64,000 nt of DNA from Bog-105 sp965277435. GTDB lineage: Bacteria > Acidobacteriota > Terriglobia > Bryobacterales > Bryobacteraceae. Each line of letters begins with the position of its first letter. The first letter of the stretch is position 1. Under the pieces are notes generated by a model, which had not been told where the DNA came from, ran no database searches, and saw nothing but the letters and a program-made list of their open reading frames with translations. Location of the stretch: positions 930,001 through 994,000 of the forward strand of contig OZ255821.1 of the NCBI GenBank assembly GCA_965277435.1, read 5' to 3'. A program made the position numbers and the translations under genes. Shown one piece after another: positions 41,308 to 49,377 of the stretch.

Positions 41308-42180
41308 ATGAGAGCACGCCGTGTGCTTTTAGTCACACTCGCTGGCTTTTGTCTCCTGAGCGCTCTATTTGCCGCCGTCCAGACTCCTGACCTCGAAAGA
41401 ATGGCCTCCGATGTAAGCAAGATAGGCAAGCGCACCAACCGGCAAGTGCAGCAACCGGAGAAGTTCCGCGAATACGACGGCTGGGAATACGAAAATTTCC
41501 CGTTACCCCCGGACTACCAGGTTCCCGCCGAATGGGTGTTTGCGCGCCTGATGTATCGCGCCGTGGCAAACGGCCGCATCAATAACTGGACAATCGACTA
41601 TCCCCGCTCCGACCGGCATCTGTCGGCAGCAGTCCGCCGTCTCACCCAAATCGATGCGCGTTCGGCTGAACAGCCCGTTGCCACCGAAGACGGCGACGAT
41701 ATCTACAACTGGCCCTGGCTGTACGGCGTCGAAGTGGGCCACTGGGATCTCACCGATTTCGAAGCTGCGAAACTCCGCGACTATCTCGATCGCGGCGGCT
41801 TCTTCATGTGCGACGACTTCCATGGCACTTGGGAATGGGAAACTTTCGTAGCGAGCATGAAGCGTGTCTTTCCGGATCGCCCCATCGTCGACATACCCGA
41901 CGAGGACGCCATCTTTCATACCGTGTATGATCTCGACGCCCGCTATCAAGTGCCAGGAGAGCAGTTTGTCTACAGCCATCGCACCGCTGAAAAAGACGGG
42001 TTTCAGGCCCGCTGGCGCGGCATCTATGACAGGAAGGGCCGCCTCATGGTGGCCATTTGCCACAACATGGATTTAGGTGACTCCTGGGAACACGCCGACA
42101 ATCCCGTTTATCCCGAACAATACTCGGCCCTCGGCTTCCGTATCGGAGTAAACTACATCGTCTATGCAATGACGCATTAG
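41308..42180 (+). CDS. DUF4159-domain secreted protein
   Basis: A 290-residue protein with a signal peptide (MRARRVLLVTLAGFCLLS, cut near FAA). DUF4159 starts at about residue 75: 'FARLMYRAVANG', 'WTIDYPRSDRHLSAAVRRLT', 'YGVEVGHWDL', 'LRDYLDRGGFFMCDDFHGTW', then 'PDEDAIFHTVYDL' and 'GVNYIVYAMTH'. In other genomes the domain accompanies von Willebrand and MoxR-type clusters; here it is on its own with a DinB gene 18 bp downstream. Function unknown. GTGAGGA precedes the ATG. Confidence 0.88.
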   Translation: MRARRVLLVTLAGFCLLSALFAAVQTPDLERMASDVSKIGKRTNRQVQQPEKFREYDGWEYENFPLPPDYQVPAEWVFARLMYRAVANGRINNWTIDYPRSDRHLSAAVRRLTQIDARSAEQPVATEDGDDIYNWPWLYGVEVGHWDLTDFEAAKLRDYLDRGGFFMCDDFHGTWEWETFVASMKRVFPDRPIVDIPDEDAIFHTVYDLDARYQVPGEQFVYSHRTAEKDGFQARWRGIYDRKGRLMVAICHNMDLGDSWEHADNPVYPEQYSALGFRIGVNYIVYAMTH

Positions 42181-42198
42181 GCGTTATATAGTCCGGTA

Positions 42199-42747
42199 AT
42201 GAGTCAAGCTACCGGGCTGGTAAACAGTATTCGGGTGTCGCGTGAACAGGTCCTAGCCACAGTTATAAGTCTCACGTGGGAACAGGCCAGTTACAAGCCG
42301 GACGCAGGCGAATGGTCTGTAAACGAGTTACTCGAACACTTATATCTGGCCGAGTATTCGGGAATCAGTAAGATCTGGGGAGCGGCCGAAGGATGGCATC
42401 GCGGTCGACCCGTCTGGACCGGCGAACACACGAATCGCGGCCAATCCATCGAGCAAATCATCGAACGAACCTGGAAACCGAAAGAGAAAGCGCCTCCGAT
42501 TGCCACGCCGCACATCGGTGGCCCATTGCCGTTCTGGACGGAGAGTCTGCACTGTTGCCAGACTCTACTCGAGCGATTGATCCCGGTGCTGGACGGAGCA
42601 GACCTGGAGGCCATTATCTTTCCTCACTTCCTGTCCGGACCGCTGGACGCCCGGCAGCGACTCGAGTTCCTGCGCTTTCACTTAAACCGGCATCAAGAAC
42701 AAATTGAGCGGGTGCTGCGGAGCGACGGTTTTCCCAAATCTTCTTAG
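42199..42747 (+). CDS. DinB-family protein
   Basis: A 182-residue four-helix DinB-like protein. The first metal histidine lies in 'ELLEHLYLAEY', and the last pair in 'FLRFHLNRHQEQIERV' (H-x-x-x-x-H). The 'EWSVNELLEHL' segment is the family's hallmark. Such proteins often act as thiol-dependent transferases or hydrolases, otherwise unknown. Its TAG stop shares the TTAG tetramer with the convergent CPBP gene. Confidence 0.85.
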   Translation: MSQATGLVNSIRVSREQVLATVISLTWEQASYKPDAGEWSVNELLEHLYLAEYSGISKIWGAAEGWHRGRPVWTGEHTNRGQSIEQIIERTWKPKEKAPPIATPHIGGPLPFWTESLHCCQTLLERLIPVLDGADLEAIIFPHFLSGPLDARQRLEFLRFHLNRHQEQIERVLRSDGFPKSS

Positions 42748-43703
42748 TGCGCTGAAAGAAAAGTTCTCCAAACCGTATCCACCGCCGCATGAGTCAACGA
42801 CGAAGCGAGTAAACTCCCGCTTTTCCGAAACGCCGAGCCGTAAAACCAGCCTGCGATCGAAGCCAGCGCCACATAACGCCAGTTTGGAAACGGCGCGTGC
42901 AGGATATGAAAGAGCCCGAACAGCAGCGACACCGCCAACTGCCCCCAAAACCAGCTGTCCAGCGAACGAGAAAGCAAGCTCTGCAGGAAACCCCGGAAAA
43001 ACAATTCCTCCAACAGCGCGATAAACAGGAAGATTTCGAGATAGTCGATCAGAAACGCCCCTGCTCCATGCCAGCGCGGATTCCAGCGGGTGAAATGCAT
43101 GGCGAGACTCAGCGGCACGGCGATCACGGCAAACAAGCCAAAGTTTAATGCCACTTGTTGCACCACCGTAAGCGACACGCGAAAATCATAGCCGAGTCCC
43201 GGCACTCGTCTTAAGAAAGTCCAGGTCCAGGAAGCCACCCCGATCAGAAACAGCCGTCCCATGAAATCCAGGTTCACCGGTACCGCGAATATGCCCCTCA
43301 ATTGCTCTGATAACACCACCGCTATCAGGAATGAGGCGATCAGGATGTCCTGCCAGTTGAGCGCTGTAAGATCGCCAACGGGAAAGAAGCGATAGATCGC
43401 CAAAGGGAGAAGCGAAACACCCACCAGGTTGCCTAAAGCGAACGGATGAAAATCGCCTGTACCTGTCGCATACAGCAAATAAGGAAGGCCACAAACCAGC
43501 ACCCAAGCCTCCCGGCACACATTGCTCCGAATGTGAAAACCAGGAAAGAGAGCAGCCGCTAGTTGAATCAGAAAGGCGAGATAGATGCAAACAGCCTCGC
43601 CGCCGGAAACTCGATAGTGGATCGCATAGCCGTGAGCGACCCAGGCGAATGCGACAGCGACGACAAGCAGCGTAATCGCATAGCCGCGTGAGAAAGCAGT
43701 CAC
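42744..43703 (-). CDS. CPBP-family intramembrane protease
   Basis: A 319-residue protein with about eight to nine helices, starting on a GTG. The CPBP motifs are in its C-terminal third: 'LLEELFFRGFLQSLL' (E-E and R), 'LLFGLFHILHAPF' (H) and 'SSLTHAAVDTVW' (H and D instead of N). The N-terminal half is a long extension of membrane helices. Substrate unknown. It follows the aldo/keto reductase gene by 3 bp and may be co-transcribed with it. Confidence 0.88.
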   Translation of the reverse strand: MTAFSRGYAITLLVVAVAFAWVAHGYAIHYRVSGGEAVCIYLAFLIQLAAALFPGFHIRSNVCREAWVLVCGLPYLLYATGTGDFHPFALGNLVGVSLLPLAIYRFFPVGDLTALNWQDILIASFLIAVVLSEQLRGIFAVPVNLDFMGRLFLIGVASWTWTFLRRVPGLGYDFRVSLTVVQQVALNFGLFAVIAVPLSLAMHFTRWNPRWHGAGAFLIDYLEIFLFIALLEELFFRGFLQSLLSRSLDSWFWGQLAVSLLFGLFHILHAPFPNWRYVALASIAGWFYGSAFRKSGSLLASSLTHAAVDTVWRTFLSAH

Positions 43704-43706
43704 ACG

Positions 43707-44885
43707 CTAGGCGGATTGAAACTCGACCTTTTTGCCGGCCAGCGAAAGGTTTTCCCGTACGTAGGTTTCATCCCACAGGTTCGAATTAACCGCTGAGATG
43801 TGCGGATTTTGCAGAACCCATAGATATCCCTTCATGGCGGGCTTCATATCGCCGGGAATGATGCGATTCAGCTTATCGATGCGCCATTGCGGCACCGGCT
43901 GCAGAGCCTTGTGATGCGTGGCTACGGCATGTGCGGTCTTCATGCCAATCATGCCTACGCCTCGCGCTGAGGCATCGATAATGGCCTGATCCACAAAGCC
44001 GCCATTGATCACGTTGTAAGCCATTTGCACGCCATCGTAATGTCCAAGTTGGGTAGCCTTCCGTAGGACTGCCGCCGGGTCATTATGCGAGGTGACACCC
44101 AGAAATCGTACCTTGCCTTGTTTCTTCAGCCCCTGGAACGTTTCATAGATGTGCGGATTTTCCAGCTCCTCGGCCGTGTTTGCGCCGTGTGGACACATCA
44201 GGAAATCGAAGTGATCGGTGCCCACGCGTTTCAGGCTGGCTTCGAGTGAATCCGTGATGCACTTACGGAATTGCTGGCTCCCCTCGACTAGGTGCGCGTA
44301 ATCCGGCCGCATTGCGCTACTTAGATAGCTGCCCGCGAATTGATCGTGCTGGCCAGGGAAGTAAGTCAGATAATATCCAGGCTGCTCGGCCAGGTTGGTC
44401 TGTCTTATCTCGTCCACCCGGCGCATGATGACGCTTTGTTTGTCCGCGGGAAGACCGTCAAACACCTCCTTATAAAGGTGATTCCGCAGATTGCTAAATG
44501 CACTCACCTTGGTTTGCAGGAATACTTTATCGCGCTTGGCTGACCCGCCGAGCAGTTTGCCATAAGCAATCTCGCAATCGCCATTTCCGTAGGCCGGCGC
44601 CATGTCCAGGTAATTCAACCCCATTTCGAGGGCGAGATTGAGGTGCTGATAATTGTCGGACCGGATCGGATCTCCGCCAGACACCACTTCCGAAATCATC
44701 AGGCCCGAGCGGCCAAACTGGCGATAGAACATGCCCGATTGCTTGTTCCGCCATTCCACCGGACGGCTTGCACTTTCCGGCGCGGCCTCCGATGCTTGAA
44801 TGACCAGGGACGAACCCGCCGCTATTCCAGCAGCGCTTCCAAGAGAGGTATGCAGAAAATCACGACGAGACTTGCTAGCAGACAT
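43707..44885 (-). CDS. TAT-exported aldo/keto reductase
   Basis: A 392-residue protein with a twin-arginine signal (SKSRRDFLHTS, then a hydrophobic Ala/Gly stretch to about residue 33). The aldo/keto reductase barrel follows: 'EMGLNYLDMAPAYGNGDCEI' with catalytic D and Y, K in 'VFLQTKVSAF', H in 'DFLMCPHGAN', and 'VRFLGVTSHNDPA'. Export of such an enzyme is uncommon outside Planctomycetes and Acidobacteria. The natural substrate and cofactor source outside the cytosol are unknown. Confidence 0.9.
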   Translation of the reverse strand: MSASKSRRDFLHTSLGSAAGIAAGSSLVIQASEAAPESASRPVEWRNKQSGMFYRQFGRSGLMISEVVSGGDPIRSDNYQHLNLALEMGLNYLDMAPAYGNGDCEIAYGKLLGGSAKRDKVFLQTKVSAFSNLRNHLYKEVFDGLPADKQSVIMRRVDEIRQTNLAEQPGYYLTYFPGQHDQFAGSYLSSAMRPDYAHLVEGSQQFRKCITDSLEASLKRVGTDHFDFLMCPHGANTAEELENPHIYETFQGLKKQGKVRFLGVTSHNDPAAVLRKATQLGHYDGVQMAYNVINGGFVDQAIIDASARGVGMIGMKTAHAVATHHKALQPVPQWRIDKLNRIIPGDMKPAMKGYLWVLQNPHISAVNSNLWDETYVRENLSLAGKKVEFQSA

Positions 44886-44952
44886 GGAGACCTCCAGGCG
44901 AATCGTACCCCACCAGTGTCGCCTATTCTGGGTAAAACGGACGACTTAGACC

Positions 44953-44981
44953 TTGACACGGCCTACGTGCACACGTATAAT
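44953..44981 (+). promoter_or_regulatory. Consensus sigma-70 promoter of the second vapBC locus
   Basis: TTGACA (44953-44958) and TATAAT (44976-44981) match both consensus boxes exactly with a 17-bp spacer. The antitoxin ATG starts only six bases after the -10 box, at the expected transcription start, so the messenger is probably leaderless. Confidence 0.85.
44964..44977. promoter_or_regulatory. Operator within the promoter spacer
   Basis: TACGTGCACACGTA is a 6-bp perfect dyad with a two-base centre, lying in the spacer and overlapping the first bases of the -10 box. A protein bound here would block RNA polymerase, the expected site for VapB autorepression. Confidence 0.6.
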
Positions 44982-44987
44982 TCAAAC

Positions 44988-45215
44988 ATGAACGTCACGC
45001 TCTCCATCAACGACGAAACCATCCAGGAGGCCCGCTTGCGCGCCGAGGCGATGGGTACGAGTGTGAACCAGTTAGTCCGCGATTACCTGGAACAATTGGT
45101 CGGAAGGAACGATTTGAACGCCCTGGCCGAAGAGTTCGAGCGGATCTCGCGTAATTCTCAAGCCAAACCTGTGGAATGGAAATTTAATCGCGACGAACTC
45201 CACGAGCGCCGGTGA
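44988..45215 (+). CDS. vapB: VapB-type ribbon-helix-helix antitoxin
   Basis: A 75-residue protein from the ATG at 44988: 'MNVTLSINDETIQEARLRAE' is the RHH strand and first helix, 'AMGTSVNQLVRDYLEQLVG' the second. The C-terminal tail holds hydrophobic, toxin-binding residues with 'KPVEWKFNRDELHERR'. It keeps the next gene's PIN nuclease inactive and should repress its own promoter. A frame from 44643 is open but lies inside the reductase gene region. The next start (GTG) overlaps its stop. Confidence 0.9.
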   Translation: MNVTLSINDETIQEARLRAEAMGTSVNQLVRDYLEQLVGRNDLNALAEEFERISRNSQAKPVEWKFNRDELHERR

Positions 45216-45649
45216 GTCTTGCCTTTTTCGATACCAACATTTTGATCTACGCCGACGATCCCTCCTCGCCGGAAAAACAGGAGCGCGCTATAACGCTTTT
45301 TGCCGAACACCTTCGTCGCGGCACGGCGGTGGTCTCTCTGCAGGTTCTCCAGGAATATTTCGTAGCCGCCACGCGAAAGCTCCGTTTAGCTCCCGCCGTC
45401 GCCCAGCAAAAGGTCGAGATCCTGGCGCGCTGCAGAGTGGTCCATTTTCATCCAAGCGACGTCGTTGCCGCCATCGAGTTGCACCGGCTTAGCCGAATCT
45501 CATTCTGGGATGCATTGATCGTTCACGCGGCGCGATCGGCAGGCGCGGCCATACTGTACAGCGAAGACCTGCAAACGGGTGCTTTGCTCAGTGGAGTACG
45601 TGTGATGAATCCATTTACGGCAAGCGAGAAATCTCAACCTTCTGCTTGA
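45212..45649 (+). CDS. vapC: VapC-type PIN-domain toxin
   Basis: A 145-residue PIN protein starting on a GTG overlapping the antitoxin stop. Metal-binding acids: D7 in 'LAFFDTNILIYADD', E48 in 'SLQVLQEYFV', D100 in 'ISFWDALIVHAA' and E118/D119 in 'LYSEDLQTG'. It differs from the vapC at 2560, so the two loci are separate families. Predicted RNA endonuclease. Confidence 0.93.
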   Translation: MSLAFFDTNILIYADDPSSPEKQERAITLFAEHLRRGTAVVSLQVLQEYFVAATRKLRLAPAVAQQKVEILARCRVVHFHPSDVVAAIELHRLSRISFWDALIVHAARSAGAAILYSEDLQTGALLSGVRVMNPFTASEKSQPSA

Positions 45650-45697
45650 CTTACTTTCGTACGACGCTTTAACATAGTTACTCCGAAGGAATATCTC

Positions 45698-45820
45698 ATG
45701 ATGAGTTCCCGTCTATCTTACGCGCAAAAGCAGTGGTGCACTGCACGTCAAGATGACAAGCTCGTCTTGCAGACTGCGGTCGCTCACGCCACCACTGGTC
45801 TCTTTTTCATCCTTCTGTAA
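45698..45820 (+). CDS. Candidate 40-residue small protein
   Basis: An ATG at 45698 with GAAGGA seven bases ahead opens a 40-codon frame to TAA at 45820. A possible promoter (TTGACT 45646-45651, TAACAT 45670-45675) lies upstream, overlapping the vapC end. The product starts MMSSRLSYAQKQWC and ends in a hydrophobic tail 'TTGLFFILL'. I know no family. It could be a leader peptide for the hairpin and truncated slipin gene that follow. Confidence 0.35.
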   Translation: MMSSRLSYAQKQWCTARQDDKLVLQTAVAHATTGLFFILL

Positions 45821-45857
45821 CCCTCATTTCGCCGGCGTCATGCCAGCGCCTTAACGA

Positions 45858-45887
45858 GGTAGTTACAGCCGGATTACTGTAGCTGCC
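45858..45887 (+). other. Stable RNA hairpin before the slipin fragment
   Basis: GGTAGTTACAG (45858-45868) pairs along its full length with CTGTAGCTGCC (45877-45887) if two G-U pairs are allowed: an 11-bp stem with an 8-nt loop. It ends 19 bases before the AGGAG ribosome site of the next gene. No U-tract follows. A regulatory leader structure is possible. Confidence 0.45.
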
Positions 45888-45915
45888 AACCGAAGTAAAA
45901 ACATAGGAGTTTTGT

Positions 45916-46323
45916 ATGTTGTGGAAGCGAATTGTAGTGAACCCTCAAGAGCGGGTTTTATTCGCAAAAAGTCAGCGGTTCGGAGGAATACTGTTGCCCG
46001 GCGAGCACCGTCTTTTCGTGCTACCAGGCACATCTTTGACGATCGAGAGACACGATGTCCGTAATCTGGTCTTCCGGAGTGTATGGCGCCGCTACTTGCT
46101 GGCGGAAAAGCCCGCGCTGATCGAGCAGTATTTCATCCGTGTGGAAACTAAACGTTCACAGGTCGGCATGGTCTACGTCGATGGAGAATTGTTCCGCGTT
46201 CTCACGCCCGCCAAAAGCCTATTGTTCTGGCGGGGACAAGGGACCGTGAGCATCGAAACGGTGGAAGTGTTGCCTGAACTGGAACTCTCGGCTGACTTGT
46301 TCGAGAATCTCAGCCGGCGCTAG
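45916..46323 (+). CDS. Slipin N-terminal domain protein lacking the SPFH core
   Basis: The 135-residue product matches the N-terminal leader of bacterial slipins: 'MLWKRIVVNPQERVLFAKSQ', 'GILLPGEHRLFVLPGTSL', 'ERHDVRNLVFRSVWRRYL', 'MVYVDGELFRVLTPAKSLLFW'. In full slipins a band-7/SPFH domain follows; here a stop comes right after the leader ('ADLFENLSRR'). AGGAG with seven-base spacing precedes the ATG, so it is probably expressed as it is. It may be a free regulatory domain or a remnant. It is followed by a PadR-permease pair. Confidence 0.65.
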   Translation: MLWKRIVVNPQERVLFAKSQRFGGILLPGEHRLFVLPGTSLTIERHDVRNLVFRSVWRRYLLAEKPALIEQYFIRVETKRSQVGMVYVDGELFRVLTPAKSLLFWRGQGTVSIETVEVLPELELSADLFENLSRR

Positions 46324-46330
46324 CTCATCC

Positions 46331-46372
46331 TGTGGTGATGCCACATTAGTTGTGCAATACTGATGTGGCATC
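46331..46372. promoter_or_regulatory. Inverted repeats upstream of padR, likely operator
   Basis: GATGCCACAT (46337-46346) and ATGTGGCATC (46363-46372) are an exact 10-bp inverted pair with a 16-bp spacer. A second overlapping dyad is TGTGG (46331-46335) with CCACA (46341-46345). They end 15 bases before the PadR start. The A-C-A-T/A-T-G-T ends suit PadR autoregulation. Confidence 0.58.
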
Positions 46373-46387
46373 TACACAGGAGCGCGA

Positions 46388-46741
46388 ATGGGCCAAGACA
46401 AACTCGATCTGCTGCAAGGAACCCTGGATCTAATGGTTCTGCAAACACTTGCGACCCTCGGCTCGCTGCACGGCTATGGCATCGCCCGCCGTATCGAACA
46501 AGTGAGCGGCAACCAGGTGCTACTAAATCAAGGCACCATTTATGCCGCGCTCGTCCGCTTGCAGCAGCGCGGCTGGATCTCGGCCGAGTGGGGCACCTCC
46601 GATAACAATCGCAAGGCCAAGTTCTACAGCATCACCCGGCGCGGTCTGAAGCAATTAGCGGCCGACGCCGAGCACTGGAACCGCCTGGCCGGTGTCATGG
46701 GACGCATTTTTTCCATGTCTCCCAAGGCTGGTGAGAAATGA
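46388..46741 (+). CDS. PadR-family transcriptional regulator
   Basis: A 117-residue PadR protein: 'LDLMVLQTLATLGSLHGYGI', recognition helix 'LNQGTIYAALVRLQQRGWI' and wing 'NNRKAKFYSITRRGLKQL'. Acidobacteria carry many such genes fused by overlap to giant permease genes; here the TGA overlaps the permease ATG (ATGA). It should repress the pair through the dyads just upstream. Confidence 0.95.
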   Translation: MGQDKLDLLQGTLDLMVLQTLATLGSLHGYGIARRIEQVSGNQVLLNQGTIYAALVRLQQRGWISAEWGTSDNNRKAKFYSITRRGLKQLAADAEHWNRLAGVMGRIFSMSPKAGEK

Positions 46742-49377
46742 TCGACTTCTTGCGCGAGACGGCCGGCCGCATCCGCTCCTTCTTTCGTAAGCAATCGCGG
46801 GAGAGCGACCTGAGCGGAGAGTTCGCTGCGCACCTGGATTTCGCGACAGCCGAAAGCATTCGCCAGGGCATGCCACCGGAGGAGGCCCGCCGCAAAGCTT
46901 TGATCGATTTTGGCGGCGTCGAGCCTGCCAAAGAGCTGCATCGAGACGCGCGCGGCCTTCCTGCATTCGAAAGCGTCTTGCAAGATCTCCGCTACACGTT
47001 CCGCACCCTGCGGCGCGATGCCGGTTTTACTTTCTTCGCAATCCTAATCGTTGGGCTCGGCATCGCCGGCAGCACGGTTGTATTCAGCGTCCTCAACGCC
47101 CTGCTGGTCCGCCCGCTTCCGTTTCACAACCCGGACAAACTCGTCTGGATTTCCAACGATGATTCGAAGGACGGTCTGTCCGGCGAAACCGCCCAGGTCG
47201 ATCCGTTCCTGGAGTTGAAGAATAGAAATCGCTCATTCAGCGACGTCGCCGGATACTACGCGTTCTATGGCATTGGCGACAGCAAGCTGATCGGACAAGG
47301 CGAGCCCGAACGCCTCAGCACCGTCCCGGTGACCGAAAACTTCTTCAGCATCTTGGGCATTAAGCCGGCCATGGGACGGCTCTTCAACCCGCAGGAATGC
47401 AAATGGAATGGTCCCAAAGCCGTTTTAATGAGCAATGGTCTGTGGAAACGCCGCTTTGCGTCCGATCCCAGTATCGTTGGCCGTGAACTGACAATGGATG
47501 GCGGCAAAGTAACCGTAGTCGGTGTTCTCCCGCGTTCGTTCGACTTCGGCTCCATCTTCGCCCCCGGTACGCGCATCGATTTATATTCTCCCTTTCCGCT
47601 CAGTGGCGAAACCAATCGCTACGGCAATACGCTGGCTATCATCGCCCGTCTGAAACCTGGAGTAACCGCAGCCGCCGCCCGTTCCGATGTGCTCAGAGTC
47701 TCCGCTCTTGCCAGCAAAGCTCATCGCGAGTGGAACGACTTCGTGCCTGCGCTGATGCCGCTCTCCGAACACATCAGTGGGAAATTGCGTCCCGCCCTGA
47801 TGGTTTTGGCCAGCGCCGTAGCGGTTGTCATGTTGATCGTTTGCGCGAACCTCTGCAATCTGTTGCTGGCAAGAACCGCCACCCGAAAGAAAGAAATCGC
47901 CGTACGTACCGCTCTAGGTGCCGGCAGGCGTCGCCTCATCCGGCAATTACTTACCGAAAGCGTCGTCCTGTCCTGTTGCGGAGCCGCGCTTGGCGTAGTC
48001 CTCGCCGCCATCGGAATTCAGCTTCTTTCGAACCTGAATGCCATCAGTATTCCGCTGCTCGACAGCGTGCATCTCGACGCCCGCACCCTCCTGTTTACCC
48101 TGATCGTCGCCATCGCAACCGGCATTCTCTTTGGGCTTATCCCCGCGCTCCAGGTGCGCGACGTCAATGTGAACGACGGCCTGAAAGAAAGCAGCCGCGG
48201 CTCGAGCGAAGGAAGAAAGCACAGCTGGATTCGCAACATGCTCGTGATCGCCGAAGTTGCTTTCGCCTGCATGCTGCTGGTAGAAGCAGGCCTGTTAATG
48301 CGCAGCTTCTTGCGAGTCCTGGACGTGAACCTGGGCTTTCAGCCCGAGCGCGCCGCCACCATCCGCATCGATCCCACTTCAACGTATTCGACCCAGGCGC
48401 AGCGGAACACTTACTTCAACGAGGCGCTGCGACGAGTCAAAGCCATTCCCGGCATTCGCGCCGGCCTCACCGACGCTCTCCCGCTCGGCAGGAATCGATC
48501 CTGGGGAGCGGGCGTCAAAGGAGTCGTGTACGCCCGCAACGAATACCCTTCCGTCTTTCCCCGCATCATCAGCGACGGCTATTTCAAAGCCATGGGCATT
48601 CCCATCATTGCCGGCCGCGACTTTACCGAGCGCGACGCGCCATCCACCGAGCAGGTCGTCGTCATCAATCAAACCATGGCGCGTTCCCTCTGGCCTGGAC
48701 AGAATGCCCTTGGCAAATTCCTCCAAGCCGATCGTGACCGACGCGTCGTAGGCATTGTCGGCGACGTGCGTCATATCGCTCTCGAAGAAGGCTCCGGCAA
48801 CGAAATGTATCTGCCGATTCGCCAGGGCAACGATTATCAGAACGTGGATCTGGTCGTGCGCACCACTCTGCCGCCGAACGGTTTGTCATCCTCCATCCGC
48901 GCGGCATTGAAAACACTCGACCCGAATCTGCCCGGCAACGATTTCCGCGCCCTGCAGACATTGGTAGACAAGGCCGTTTCGCCGCGCCGGTTCTTCGTAA
49001 TTCTGCTAAGCGGCTTCTCTCTGTTCGCCCTGATTCTCGCTTCCCTAGGCATCTATGCCGTAATCTCCTACTCGGTCGAACAACGAACGCAGGAGATCGG
49101 CATTCGGATGGCGCTAGGAGCCTCCGCCGGCCTTTTGCAAAAACAGATCCTATTTCAAACTCTGAAACTCGCTGCCGCCGGCATGTTCGTAGGCATACTG
49201 GCCTCGGCGCTACTGACGCAGGCGCTGAGCGGACTCTTGTTTGGCGTGAGGGCTGACGATCCACCGACCTTCGCCGGCATGCTGCTGGTCTTAACGGCGG
49301 TAGCGGCTCTCGCCGGCTACATCCCCGCCTACCGCGCTTCGCGAATTCATCCCATGACCGCGCTTCGCGTGGGTTAG
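46738..49377 (+). CDS. Giant FtsX/MacB-type permease (acidobacterial ADOP type)
   Basis: An 879-residue membrane protein. Its soluble prefix (1-70) reads 'MIDFLRETAGRIRSFFRKQS ... EFAAHLDFATAES'. It then has 'DLRYTFRTLRRDAGFTFFA' and a first helix, a MacB-like periplasmic core, an FtsX domain ('LLIVCANLCNLLLARTATRK', 'VRTALGAGRRRLIRQLLTES'), a second core and a second FtsX domain ('YSVEQRTQEIGIRMALGAS'). This is the duplicated orphan permease layout of acidobacteria, without its own ATPase nearby. It may use ATPases coded elsewhere or act as a sensor. It shares the stop tetramer TTAG with the convergent TonB receptor. Confidence 0.95.
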   Translation: MIDFLRETAGRIRSFFRKQSRESDLSGEFAAHLDFATAESIRQGMPPEEARRKALIDFGGVEPAKELHRDARGLPAFESVLQDLRYTFRTLRRDAGFTFFAILIVGLGIAGSTVVFSVLNALLVRPLPFHNPDKLVWISNDDSKDGLSGETAQVDPFLELKNRNRSFSDVAGYYAFYGIGDSKLIGQGEPERLSTVPVTENFFSILGIKPAMGRLFNPQECKWNGPKAVLMSNGLWKRRFASDPSIVGRELTMDGGKVTVVGVLPRSFDFGSIFAPGTRIDLYSPFPLSGETNRYGNTLAIIARLKPGVTAAAARSDVLRVSALASKAHREWNDFVPALMPLSEHISGKLRPALMVLASAVAVVMLIVCANLCNLLLARTATRKKEIAVRTALGAGRRRLIRQLLTESVVLSCCGAALGVVLAAIGIQLLSNLNAISIPLLDSVHLDARTLLFTLIVAIATGILFGLIPALQVRDVNVNDGLKESSRGSSEGRKHSWIRNMLVIAEVAFACMLLVEAGLLMRSFLRVLDVNLGFQPERAATIRIDPTSTYSTQAQRNTYFNEALRRVKAIPGIRAGLTDALPLGRNRSWGAGVKGVVYARNEYPSVFPRIISDGYFKAMGIPIIAGRDFTERDAPSTEQVVVINQTMARSLWPGQNALGKFLQADRDRRVVGIVGDVRHIALEEGSGNEMYLPIRQGNDYQNVDLVVRTTLPPNGLSSSIRAALKTLDPNLPGNDFRALQTLVDKAVSPRRFFVILLSGFSLFALILASLGIYAVISYSVEQRTQEIGIRMALGASAGLLQKQILFQTLKLAAAGMFVGILASALLTQALSGLLFGVRADDPPTFAGMLLVLTAVAALAGYIPAYRASRIHPMTALRVG

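Noticed and set aside
44643..44987. N-terminal extension of the second antitoxin
   Set aside because: It runs antisense through the aldo/keto reductase gene; the promoter just before 44988 fixes the start.
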